DNA of 64,000 nucleotides from CAIVVT01 sp963838205 (GTDB taxonomy: Bacteria > Acidobacteriota > Terriglobia > Bryobacterales > Bryobacteraceae), in the NCBI GenBank assembly GCA_963838205.1, contig CAWIQF010000003.1, forward strand, positions 124,001-188,000, given 5' to 3'. The notes beneath the pieces are model-generated. The model was not told the origin of the DNA. It worked only from the letters and a program-made list of their open reading frames with translations, and ran no database searches. This document shows positions 32,839 through 40,363 of the stretch, piece by piece; positions within the stretch are counted from its first letter, which is position 1; each line of letters starts with the position of its first letter. The position numbers were made by a program, and so were the translations under genes.

Positions 32839-34617
32839 CTACTTCTTCTCTACCAGGGCGCCGCGGTGGACATTTTCGCCGTGGAGGAAGACCTCGACGA
32901 TGCGTTCGGTACTGGAGATCTCCTCGAGGGGATTGCCTTCGACCAGGACGAATGAGGCATCGGCGCCGGGGCCCAGGCGTCCGGAGCGCGGTGCGCCGAG
33001 GCAGTCGGCCGCATCGGAGGTAGCCGCGCGCAGGGCTTCGAGAGGCGTGAGGCCGGCCTGGACCAGCAGGCGCAGTTCGTGATGCAGCATGGGGCCGTGG
33101 ACCAGCAGCGCCGTGCCGGAGAGCGTGGCCGCGGCGAGCTTTGTGCCATGGGCGCGCGCGGCCATTATGGAGCGTTGCGCGGTTTCGAGCGACGGGACGC
33201 CGGCGCCGTGCGGTTCGAGATCGCGATAGGAGGATTCGAGCCGGGTGAGCAGGGCGCGCGGCGCCACCTCTTCGACCAGCGTCTCTTTCAAGAGACTCAA
33301 ATCGCCGGCCTCACGTTCGGCGGAAGCCTGAGCGAAGCTGAGCTCGGTCATGCGGCACGGGCCCTGCGCGGGCGCGATGGCCGAGCGCAGAACCATGGCA
33401 CCGAGTTTTTCTCCACTGACGAAGCGGCTCTCGACGAGCTTCTCGATTTGAGGGGGCAGCCCGATGGAGCCGATGCCGGTTACGCCGGAATAGAGGTACG
33501 CGGCGAGGGCGTTTTCGGCGGCGGCGCTGACGTCCTTCATGGAACCCGGCCTGAGTCCGGCGTTCATGGCAAGGACGACTTCGGCGTCGATCAAGCCGGG
33601 CAGCGCGGTCTTGCCGGCGGCGGCGATTCCTTCGGCGTTGAGATCGCTGGCGGAGGGCGAATCGCCCTCGTAGATGCGCTCGACGACTCCATTGCGGATC
33701 AGCAATGAGCCGCGCTCGATGACGCGGTCGCCGGTGAAGATCCGCGCGTCGCGCACGAGCCAGGAGACGTTGCGGCGGGCTTGGTGCGCCAGGATCTGCA
33801 CCTTGCGCAAATTGCCGCGATCGTAGACCTGCCAGGCGCCGGCGATGACGAAGGGCAGCAGCGCGGCCAGGACCCACAGCTTGGCCGAGGGCTTGAGGCG
33901 ATCTTCTTTTTCCCAACGGAAAAGTTTGAGACTGACGAAGAAGCACAGCAGGGCGGTGGCGACGAGCGCGGCGACGGCCTGCCAGTTCTGGGCCAGCGAC
34001 TCGCGGCGCAGCAGGATGCCCTGCATGCCGAGATTCAAATAATTGGAAGGAAGAAACTGGGCCACGGTCTGGAGCCAGTCGGGCATGATGGTGAGCGGAA
34101 TGGTGGCGCCGCTGAGCAGCAGCATCGGCATATAAAGCAACTGGACGATGATCTGGCTCTCCTGCATCGAATTGACGACGGAGGCGACGATCATGCCCAT
34201 GGAGCGGAAAGCCACGACGCCCAGGCTGAGGAAGACGAACAGCGAGAAGATGTTCGGCGGCAGGGGCATGTGATAGCGCAGATTCAGGATGGCGATGAAA
34301 CCGATCAGGGCGGGCACGAACACCACCCAGCCGGTGACCATCGAGGCGACCAGAATAGGGCCGGGCGTGATCGGGGCGACCTTGAAACGGCGCAGAATGC
34401 CGGCCTCGCGGTCCATGGTGGCGCGCATGCCCGCGCCGAAGAAACCCGTGCCGAGAATGTTCAGGGTCAGCACCAGGGCAAAGACCGGCACCGGGCCCAT
34501 GATCTCGCCGAGGCCGACGAGGAATGCCAGCGGGAAAAGGTAGTTGAAGAAAATGACGATGCGCTCGCGGCCGGTGAGGCGCAGCGTGGTGCGGATGTAG
34601 GCGATGTAGGGTTTCAT
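32839..34617 (-). CDS. ABC-2 type permease fused to a degenerate amidohydrolase-like domain
   Basis: 592 residues. The first roughly 255 form an ABC-2 permease: IVIFFNYLFPLAFLVGLGEI, MDREAGILRRFKVAPITPGPILVASMVTGW, and PMLLLSGATIPLTIMPDWLQTVAQFLPSNY are textbook. After one more helix (LWVLAALLPFVIAGAWQVYD) comes an amidohydrolase-like domain: LVRDARIFTGDRVIERGSLLIRNGVVERI, TALPGLIDAEVVL, and LVQAGLTPLEALRAATSDAADCLG to LGPGADASFVLVEGNPLEEI. The metal-binding HxH after GLIDA is replaced by E-V-V, so it is probably not a hydrolase. The gene lies 19 bp after the ABC ATPase gene. Start is ATG 34617 or GTG 34623. Confidence 0.85.
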   Translation of the reverse strand: MKPYIAYIRTTLRLTGRERIVIFFNYLFPLAFLVGLGEIMGPVPVFALVLTLNILGTGFFGAGMRATMDREAGILRRFKVAPITPGPILVASMVTGWVVFVPALIGFIAILNLRYHMPLPPNIFSLFVFLSLGVVAFRSMGMIVASVVNSMQESQIIVQLLYMPMLLLSGATIPLTIMPDWLQTVAQFLPSNYLNLGMQGILLRRESLAQNWQAVAALVATALLCFFVSLKLFRWEKEDRLKPSAKLWVLAALLPFVIAGAWQVYDRGNLRKVQILAHQARRNVSWLVRDARIFTGDRVIERGSLLIRNGVVERIYEGDSPSASDLNAEGIAAAGKTALPGLIDAEVVLAMNAGLRPGSMKDVSAAAENALAAYLYSGVTGIGSIGLPPQIEKLVESRFVSGEKLGAMVLRSAIAPAQGPCRMTELSFAQASAEREAGDLSLLKETLVEEVAPRALLTRLESSYRDLEPHGAGVPSLETAQRSIMAARAHGTKLAAATLSGTALLVHGPMLHHELRLLVQAGLTPLEALRAATSDAADCLGAPRSGRLGPGADASFVLVEGNPLEEISSTERIVEVFLHGENVHRGALVEKK

Positions 34618-34636
34618 ACGCACGATGGAATAGGGC

Positions 34637-35566
34637 TCAGTCGCGAAGAGTTTTTCCAGTCAACTCGATAAAGACGTCCTCGAGCGTGGGCCGTTTAATG
34701 TGGATGTCGCTGAGGCCGGCGCCGCAGCCGTCGACCCACTTGACGAGCTCGACGACGGCGCGGGCCGGGTATTCGGTTTCGGCGACGAGCTGGCAGCGGC
34801 CGGGGCTGAAGTGCACGGCGTCTTCGGCGGGCCAGCCCGGCGGCAGGCCCTCGGGCAACGCGTTGTGGCACAGGATCTCGACGCGGCTCTTGCCGATAAC
34901 GCGCTCCTGCAGCTCGCGCGGCGTGCCCTGGACGATGATACGGCCCTCGTCCATAATGGCCACGCGCTGGCAGAGCTGCTCGGCCTCCTCGATGTAATGG
35001 GTGGTCAGCAGGATGGTCGTATTGCGGTCGCTCAGCTCGGCGATGAGGGTATGGATTTCGCGGCGGACCTGCGCGTCGAGGCCGGTAGTGGGCTCGTCGA
35101 GGAAAACGATGTCGGGCTCGTTGACCATGGCCAGGGCGATCGCGAGACGCTGCTTCTGGCCGCCGCTGAGGGTGGTGTAGTATGCCTTACGCTTGTCCCA
35201 CAACTGGAGCCGCTTGAGCAGCGCGGTGGTGTCGGCCGAGCGGGTGTAAAAAGCGGCGAAGAGCTGGAGCGATTCCTCGACCGTGATCTTGTCGGAGAGG
35301 CGGGTGGCCTGGAGACAGACGCCGATGCGGTCCTTCACGGCCATGGTTTCGTCTTCGGGGTCGAACCCGAGCACACGCACCTCGCCGCCGCTGCGCGGAC
35401 GCAGACCTTCGAGGATTTCCACGGTGGTGGTCTTCCCTGCTCCGTTAGGTCCGAGCAGGCCGAAGACCTCGCCGCGAGCGACTTCGAAATCGATGCCGCG
35501 CACGGCCTCGACCTTGCCGTAATTCTTCTTCAACGCGGAGACCGCGATCGCCACTTCCGGTGCCAT
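34637..35566 (-). CDS. ABC transporter ATP-binding protein (ABC-2/drug-type)
   Basis: 309 residues. Walker A GLLGPNGAGKTTTVEIL, signature LSGGQKQRLAIALAM, Walker B DIVFLDEPTTGLD and switch His in ILLTTHYIEEAEQLC are all intact. The C-terminal 80 residues form the extra domain of DrrA/CcmA-like exporters. It should power export through the downstream ABC-2 permease fusion. The ATG at 35566 (MAPEVAIAVSALKKNYG) is the natural start; long in-frame sequence upstream is antisense-like and overlaps the PfpI gene. It starts 7 bp after the PfpI stop, so all three genes are probably co-transcribed. Confidence 0.93.
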   Translation of the reverse strand: MAPEVAIAVSALKKNYGKVEAVRGIDFEVARGEVFGLLGPNGAGKTTTVEILEGLRPRSGGEVRVLGFDPEDETMAVKDRIGVCLQATRLSDKITVEESLQLFAAFYTRSADTTALLKRLQLWDKRKAYYTTLSGGQKQRLAIALAMVNEPDIVFLDEPTTGLDAQVRREIHTLIAELSDRNTTILLTTHYIEEAEQLCQRVAIMDEGRIIVQGTPRELQERVIGKSRVEILCHNALPEGLPPGWPAEDAVHFSPGRCQLVAETEYPARAVVELVKWVDGCGAGLSDIHIKRPTLEDVFIELTGKTLRD

Positions 35567-35573
35567 GCGTTGC

Positions 35574-36110
35574 CTATTGGCGCGCGAGAACGCCGATGGC
35601 GGCGAAGACGAATGCGGGCAGGTCGTCGGGCTTGCGCGAGGAGACGAGATTGGCATCGACCACGACCTCGCTGTCTTCCCACACTCCGCCGGCGTTGCAC
35701 ACGTCCTCCTTAATCGAGAAGAAGCTGGTGCAATGGCGGCCGCGCAACACATCGGCCGAAACACAGCACCACAGGCCGTGGCAGATGGCGGCGACGAGTT
35801 TGCCCTGGCGGTTGATTTCGGCGATGAACTGATTGGCCTTGGCGTGGCGGCGGATGAAATCGGGCGCGTAGCCGCCGGGTGCGACGACGCCGTCGTAATC
35901 GGCGGCGTTGAGGTCGGTGTAGGACTTGACGGAAAGGGCCGGGTAGCCGACCTTGCTGAGATACGTCTTGCCCGCCTGGTCGCCCACCAGATGGACTTCC
36001 GCGCCTTCTTCGATGAGGCGGTAGTAGGGATACCAGACCTCCATTTCCTGGTACATCTGATCGACGAAAATGGCGATCCGTTTGCCCGTGAGTTTGGCGT
36101 GCGCGTGCAT
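35574..36110 (-). CDS. DJ-1/PfpI-family protein
   Basis: 178 residues. KRIAIFVDQMYQEMEVWYPYYRLIEEGAEV, DYDGVVAPGGYAPDFIRR and LVAAICHGLWCCVSADVL give the flavodoxin-like fold with the nucleophile-elbow Cys-His (AICHG) and the nearby Glu (QEMEVW). Members are glyoxalase III, deglycase-like or protease-like; which one applies is not clear. The ATG at 36110 is six bases from a TACACT box. First gene of a likely three-gene unit with the ABC ATPase and permease fusion. Confidence 0.88.
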   Translation of the reverse strand: MHAHAKLTGKRIAIFVDQMYQEMEVWYPYYRLIEEGAEVHLVGDQAGKTYLSKVGYPALSVKSYTDLNAADYDGVVAPGGYAPDFIRRHAKANQFIAEINRQGKLVAAICHGLWCCVSADVLRGRHCTSFFSIKEDVCNAGGVWEDSEVVVDANLVSSRKPDDLPAFVFAAIGVLARQ

Positions 36111-36116
36111 GGTGCC

Positions 36117-36122
36117 AGTGTA
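36117..36122 (-). promoter_or_regulatory. -10 box (TACACT) of the PfpI-ABC unit
   Basis: On the minus strand TACACT ends six bases before the ATG at 36110, the same arrangement seen before several other genes here. Confidence 0.4.
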
Positions 36123-36213
36123 CTTCGTTCGAGGGGCGGGATTGCGCGCGCATGCGGAATCAGGCGCAGCGGGAGGGTTTGCAATAATCATTAGGAATGA
36201 GGATGAGCGGGCG

Positions 36214-36612
36214 TTGACAGGATTCCCCGGCTGGCTGGCGGTGGCTCTGGGCGCGGCCGCGGGCGGCGTGGTGCGGTACTTCGTGGCGCTGTGGTTTGGC
36301 AGCCACGCGGGGGAGGGCTTTCCCTGGGGCACGCTGTTCATCAACGTGACGGGCTCGGCGTTCATCGGCTTTTTCGCAACACTGAGCGGGCCGGACGGAC
36401 GGCTGCTGGTGGCGCCACAGGCGCGGCTGCTGGTGATGACGGGCATCTGCGGCGGGTACACGACGTTCTCGACGTTCAGCCTGGAGACGCTGCGCCTGGT
36501 GGAGGACCGGCAGTGGGGCGCGGCGGCGATGAATGCGACGGCGTCGGTGCTGCTGTGTCTGGTGGGAGTCTGGCTGGGCCACGCGCTGGCGTCCGCGTTG
36601 AACCAGCGATAG
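36214..36612 (+). CDS. crcB: CrcB/FluC fluoride channel
   Basis: 132 residues, four transmembrane helices. GAAAGGVVRYFVALWFG, FPWGTLFINVTGSAFIGFF and the signature GICGGYTTFSTFSLETLRLVED (GGxTTFSTF) identify the dual-topology fluoride exporter. The start appears to be TTG at 36214 with GAGGATGAG upstream; earlier in-frame codons overlap the PfpI gene. An AATAAT box lies at about 36183-36188. I looked for a fluoride riboswitch upstream and saw none. The next gene encodes a DUF190 protein, a common partner of crcB. Confidence 0.92.
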   Translation: MTGFPGWLAVALGAAAGGVVRYFVALWFGSHAGEGFPWGTLFINVTGSAFIGFFATLSGPDGRLLVAPQARLLVMTGICGGYTTFSTFSLETLRLVEDRQWGAAAMNATASVLLCLVGVWLGHALASALNQR

Positions 36613-36622
36613 GAGCGGGAGC

Positions 36623-36973
36623 ATGCAAGTGCCACACGAAGCCGTTCTGCTGCGCGTCTTCATCGGCGAAAGCGACCGGCTGGGCCACAAGCCGTTGTAC
36701 GAAGCGATCGTTCTGCGGGCGCGCCAGGCGCACCTGGCCGGGGCGACGGTGCTGCGGGGCCCGCTGGGCTACGGGCATTCGAGCCGCCTGCACACGACGA
36801 AGCTGCTGGAGCTGTCGAGCGACCTGAGCTACGTGGTGGAGATCGTCGACGCTCAGGAAAAGATCGACGAATTCCTGCCCGAGCTGGACGCGATGATGAT
36901 CGAGAGCGGAGGCAGCGGCCTCGTGACGCTGGAGCGCGCGCAGGTGCTGCAGTACGGCCCGCGAGCGCAGTGA
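36623..36973 (+). CDS. DUF190 family protein
   Basis: 116 residues. HEAVLLRVFIGESDRLGHKPLYEAIVLRARQAHLAGATVLRGPLGYG and VVEIVDAQEKIDEFLPELDAMM match the small, PII-like DUF190 fold. These proteins often accompany crcB and are thought to aid fluoride or ion homeostasis; no reaction is known. It begins ten bases after crcB with a good GGAGCGGGAG ribosome site, so the two are one operon. Confidence 0.9.
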   Translation: MQVPHEAVLLRVFIGESDRLGHKPLYEAIVLRARQAHLAGATVLRGPLGYGHSSRLHTTKLLELSSDLSYVVEIVDAQEKIDEFLPELDAMMIESGGSGLVTLERAQVLQYGPRAQ

Positions 36974-36992
36974 CAGGCGGACGCGGTTGTGG

Positions 36993-37006
36993 TATGTCTA
37001 GACATA
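36993..37006. promoter_or_regulatory. Perfect palindrome at the VapB start, probable autoregulatory operator
   Basis: TATGTCTAGACATA is a perfect 14-bp palindrome whose last base is the A of the antitoxin ATG. Ribbon-helix-helix and similar antitoxins bind such sites to repress their own operon, so binding here would block both transcription and start-codon access. Confidence 0.6.
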
Positions 37007-37251
37007 TGAGGACGACCGTGCGGCTGGAGGACGGGTTACTCGAACAGGCCAAGCGCGAGGCGCGGCGGCGCGGGCAGACGCTGACGGCGCTGATCGACCA
37101 GGGTCTGCGGCTTGCGCTGGCGGAACCGCTGCACCGGCCCAGGCGCAAACGCTTCGTGCTGCCGGTATCAAAAAGGAGCGGCGGCGTGCTCCCCGGTATC
37201 GACCTCGACAACAGCGCGGCGCTTCTCGACATCTTGGACGCGCCGGAATGA
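37006..37251 (+). CDS. VapB-type antitoxin
   Basis: 81 residues. MRTTVRLEDGLLEQAKREARRRGQTLTALIDQGLRLAL is a ribbon-helix-helix-like DNA-binding domain of the kind found in VapB antitoxins; the acidic, flexible C-terminus (PGIDLDNSAALLDILDAPE) would wrap the toxin. The start at 37006 puts the DNA-binding strand first and adjoins the palindromic operator. It overlaps vapC by four bases (ATGA), the standard coupling in toxin-antitoxin pairs. Confidence 0.85.
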   Translation: MRTTVRLEDGLLEQAKREARRRGQTLTALIDQGLRLALAEPLHRPRRKRFVLPVSKRSGGVLPGIDLDNSAALLDILDAPE

Positions 37252-37673
37252 TTCTGCCGGACGTCAACGTCCTGCTCTACGCGTTCCGCCCGGACGTCTT
37301 GGGCCATGCCCGATACGCGACCTGGCTGGAAGCGCAAGTCAACGAGGGCACGCCATTTGGAATGTCGCCGCAAGCGCTGGCCACCGTGATTCGCATCGCG
37401 ACGAATCCGCGAGCTTTTGCGGACCCCAATCCCCTGGCTGAGGTTGTGAAATTCGCCAGCTCTCTGTTGCGCGAGCCAAACTGCCAGGTGATTCAACCCG
37501 GGCCGCGGCATTGGGAGATCTTCGTTGAGTTGTGCCGGAAGGCCAATGCGTGCGGCAACCTGGTCCAGGACGCCTGGTTCGCGGCACTGGCGATCGAGTC
37601 CGGTTGCGAGTGGATCACCACCGATCGGGACTGCGCGCGCTTCCCCGGGCTGCGCTGGCGGGCGCCGTTTTAG
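37248..37673 (+). CDS. VapC-type PIN-domain ribonuclease toxin
   Basis: 141 residues. ILPDVNVLLYAFRPDV opens the PIN domain with the first catalytic Asp. NLVQDAWFAALAIESGCEWITTDRDCARFPGLRW supplies the later Asp residues (LVQDA and TTDRD). The middle motif is SPQALATVIRIATNP, where the Glu common in many VapC proteins is not obvious, as in the branch with SPxxLxxFxRIxTNPR. PIN toxins cut RNA, usually tRNA or rRNA loops, when the antitoxin is lost. Confidence 0.88.
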   Translation: MILPDVNVLLYAFRPDVLGHARYATWLEAQVNEGTPFGMSPQALATVIRIATNPRAFADPNPLAEVVKFASSLLREPNCQVIQPGPRHWEIFVELCRKANACGNLVQDAWFAALAIESGCEWITTDRDCARFPGLRWRAPF

Positions 37674-37700
37674 CAAGCTGCCGAAAAATGCTCCGACAGG

Positions 37701-37783
37701 ACCGCTCGCTCACGGTCGCGGCTTGGAAACAACGAACATCCGCTCCCTGACGGTTGCGGCTCGGAAACATAGTCGCGGCTCAG
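37701..37783 (-). repeat. REP-like repeat cluster (two full copies, one partial)
   Basis: 37701-37724 (ACCGCTCGCTCACGGTCGCG...), 37739-37762 (TCCGCTCCCTGACGGTTGCG...) and a partial AGTCGCGGCTCAG at 37771-37783. All are in the reverse orientation, in the gap between vapC and the ABC permease gene. Confidence 0.7.
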
Positions 37784-37807
37784 AAACGAGCGGCAACGCG
37801 GGACGCT

Positions 37808-39061
37808 CTACTCCACCCGCAACGCTTCCACGGGATCGAGCCAGGCTGCGCGCAGCGCCGGGATCAGGCCGCTGACCACGCCGACGACGAGCAGCACGAC
37901 CACCGAGGCGAGCATGCTGTGCATCTGAATGACCAGGTGCAGATCGGTTTTGCCGGTCTTGTCTTCGAAGATTTCACCCAGCAGCGGCAGCGGCGGCATG
38001 AGGGCGACGAAGGCGTAGGAAACGGCCACGCCGAGCAGGCCTCCGAGCAGCGTGAGCACGATGGCTTCGGTGAGAAACTGGCCGGCGATGGAGCGCCGCG
38101 TTGCGCCGAGGGCGCGCCGCAGGCCGATTTCGCGGGTGCGCTCGCTCACGGCGACGAGCATGATGTTCATCAAACCGATGCCGCCGATGGCCAGCGTCAA
38201 GGAGCCGATGAAGAGCAGCAAGCCGCGCAGGCCGATGGTGAGGCCGTCGACGATTGGCCGCATGTCGGATGTGCCGAAGGTCTCGATGGCGCGTTTATCC
38301 TTGGGGTCGAAACCTTTGCGGTGGGCGATGGATTCGCGGAACTGTTTGTCGGCGGCATCCTCGAAACGCCCTGAAATGGGCTGGATGACGAGATTGCCGG
38401 GATAGCGGACGTTGGCGAGGAAAGCGAACGTTGCGTAGGGGATGAAGACGGCGCGGTCGTCGGGACCGTAATAGTTGCCGAAAGACATTTTCTGGTCCAT
38501 GCGGCCGATGACAGTGAAGCGGATGCCGGCGATGGCGATCTCCTCGCCGATGGCGGGCCGGCCGCTGAAGAGCTTGTTTCTGGCCCAATCGCCGAGAAAG
38601 GCGACTTGGCGGCGTTCCTGATCGTCCTCGGGGGTGAACCAGCGGCCCTCGATGGGCACCTCGGAGCGGATCTCGCCGTAGTCTGCGCAAACACCGCGCA
38701 CCTGAATGTCAAATGAACGGTCGCGGTAGGAGACGGGAACGCGGCGCACGATTTCCTCGCAGATGCGGCGGATGGCTGGCGATTCGGCCTTGGCGACGGC
38801 AAGGTCTTCGGGATCGAAGTGGATGCGGCGGCCGGCGCGCTCGCCGCCGGCTTGCATCGAAGTCTGGCCGGGAAACGCGATGACGGCGGTTTTGGAAAAG
38901 TTCTCGAACAAGCCGACCATCACGTTCTGGAAGCCGTCGCCATAGGCCAGCAGAAGCGTGACGGCGGCGATGCCCCAGACGATGCCGAGCATGGTAAGGA
39001 TGCTGCGAGTGGGATTGCGCAGCAGGCTGATGCAGGCCTGGATGAGGATCTCTCTCTTCAT
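37808..39061 (-). CDS. MacB-like ABC transporter permease (second of pair)
   Basis: 417 residues. N-terminal helix after NPTRSILTMLGIVWGIAAVTLLLAYGDG, a large periplasmic MacB_PCD domain (ERRQVAFLGDWARNKLFSGRPAIGEEIAIAGIRFTVIGRM), then three C-terminal helices with the FtsX-type IGGIGLMNIMLVAVSERTREIGLRRALGATRRSI motif and the C-terminal GLIPALRAAWLDPVEALRVE. It would work as a mechanotransmission-type exporter subunit in the inner membrane. It begins five bases after the upstream permease gene. Confidence 0.9.
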   Translation of the reverse strand: MKREILIQACISLLRNPTRSILTMLGIVWGIAAVTLLLAYGDGFQNVMVGLFENFSKTAVIAFPGQTSMQAGGERAGRRIHFDPEDLAVAKAESPAIRRICEEIVRRVPVSYRDRSFDIQVRGVCADYGEIRSEVPIEGRWFTPEDDQERRQVAFLGDWARNKLFSGRPAIGEEIAIAGIRFTVIGRMDQKMSFGNYYGPDDRAVFIPYATFAFLANVRYPGNLVIQPISGRFEDAADKQFRESIAHRKGFDPKDKRAIETFGTSDMRPIVDGLTIGLRGLLLFIGSLTLAIGGIGLMNIMLVAVSERTREIGLRRALGATRRSIAGQFLTEAIVLTLLGGLLGVAVSYAFVALMPPLPLLGEIFEDKTGKTDLHLVIQMHSMLASVVVLLVVGVVSGLIPALRAAWLDPVEALRVE

Positions 39062-39066
39062 GGCGC

Positions 39067-40326
39067 CTACCCGCCCGCTTCCCAACGCAGCGCCTCGACC
39101 GGATCGACCGAAGCGGCGCGCGAAGCCGGGTAGAGAGCCGAGAGGAAAGCCACCAGGCCCAGCAGCAGGACGCAGGCGAGACTGACCTGCCAGGTGGCGA
39201 TCAGTCCCGCGAAATAGGGCGGCATCTTGAGCGTGTTGACGAAGGCGCACAGGCCGTGCGCCAGGCCGAAGCCGACCGCGCCGCTGCCGAAGACGATGAG
39301 GAATGTCTCGAGGAAAAACAACTGCAGGATCTGGCCGCGGGTGGCGCCGACGGCCAGACGCAGGCCGATCTCGCGAGTCCGCTCGCGCACGGCGACGAGC
39401 ATCACGTTCATCGTGCCGATACCGCCTAAGAGCAGCGTGACGACGCCCATTGCGCCGAGAAAGAATTTCATGCCGTTGGCCATGCTGATGAAGCCTTTGG
39501 TTTCGCGCACGGTGTCCCACGTGTTGGCCGCTTCCTTGTCGTTGGGATCGAAGCCGTGCAGCACCGCCAGCGCGCGGCGCAGTTCCTTGATGCAATCCTC
39601 GTGAACCTCCATGGAGCGGGCCTTGACGATGAACTGGTCGATGGTTTCGGGCGGCATCGGCGGCTTGTTGGGCAGGTCGCGGATCATGGCGCCGTAAGGC
39701 ACGAAAATTTTCTCCACGTCGCGCCCGTCGTAATCGGAGTCCTGCTCCTTGTGCTGCATGACGCCGATCACTTCGTAGGGGAAGCCGCCGATAGAGATGC
39801 GCTCGCCGAGAGCCGCCCGCGGGCCGAAAAGTTGCTTGCGCGCCTCCGTGCCGAGAAAGGCCACGCGGCGGCCTTCGCGATCATCGGCCCAGGAGAAAAA
39901 GCGGCCTTCGGCGGCGGGCAGGTAGCGGATCTGCTGATACGGCGGCTGCGAGCCCGAGACGAGCAGCAGCGCGCTGTTGTAGGCGCTGCGGACGGGGGTC
40001 GAGCCGCGCGTCAACTCGGGCATGATGTAGAGGCAGGACGGGCACATCGGCGCGAGCGCTTCGTGGTCGCGGGTGGTCCACCAGATCCTGCGCCCCGCGC
40101 GCTCGCCGCCGGCTTGCAGCGACGTGCGGCCGGGCCACACGATCACGATATTATCGCCGAACTTCTCCATCACGCGGCGCTGGCCCTCGCGGAAGCCGTC
40201 GCCGGCGGCGGTCATGAGCGTGATGGACACTACGCCCCACGCGAGGCCGAACATGGTCAGCCCCGTGCGCAGCTTGTGCGCGGTGAGCGTCTGCCAGGTG
40301 TCTTTCAATAGATCGGCGAAGCTCAC
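39067..40326 (-). CDS. MacB-like ABC transporter permease (first of pair)
   Basis: 419 residues with the same architecture as the following permease: HKLRTGLTMFGLAWGVVSITLMTAAGDGFREG, a periplasmic domain with REGRRVAFLGTEARKQLFGPRAALGERISIGG, and C-terminal LLGGIGTMNVMLVAVRERTREIGLRLAVGATRGQIL to LYPASRAASVDPVEALRWE. The two permeases look like paralogues that would form a heterodimer. The start is a GTG at 40326 with AGGAAG upstream. No ATPase gene lies in this operon. Confidence 0.9.
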   Translation of the reverse strand: MSFADLLKDTWQTLTAHKLRTGLTMFGLAWGVVSITLMTAAGDGFREGQRRVMEKFGDNIVIVWPGRTSLQAGGERAGRRIWWTTRDHEALAPMCPSCLYIMPELTRGSTPVRSAYNSALLLVSGSQPPYQQIRYLPAAEGRFFSWADDREGRRVAFLGTEARKQLFGPRAALGERISIGGFPYEVIGVMQHKEQDSDYDGRDVEKIFVPYGAMIRDLPNKPPMPPETIDQFIVKARSMEVHEDCIKELRRALAVLHGFDPNDKEAANTWDTVRETKGFISMANGMKFFLGAMGVVTLLLGGIGTMNVMLVAVRERTREIGLRLAVGATRGQILQLFFLETFLIVFGSGAVGFGLAHGLCAFVNTLKMPPYFAGLIATWQVSLACVLLLGLVAFLSALYPASRAASVDPVEALRWEAGG

Positions 40327-40363
40327 AGCGCACTTCCTGACGTATGGAGCAGCCGGGGCCCGG

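Noticed and set aside
32839..34617. Amidohydrolase part as a separate overlapping gene
   Set aside because: The frame is continuous from the permease with a linking helix and there is no ribosome site or start at the boundary.
36123..36213. Fluoride riboswitch upstream of crcB
   Set aside because: I looked for the conserved crcB-motif core and saw nothing convincing in the short space available.
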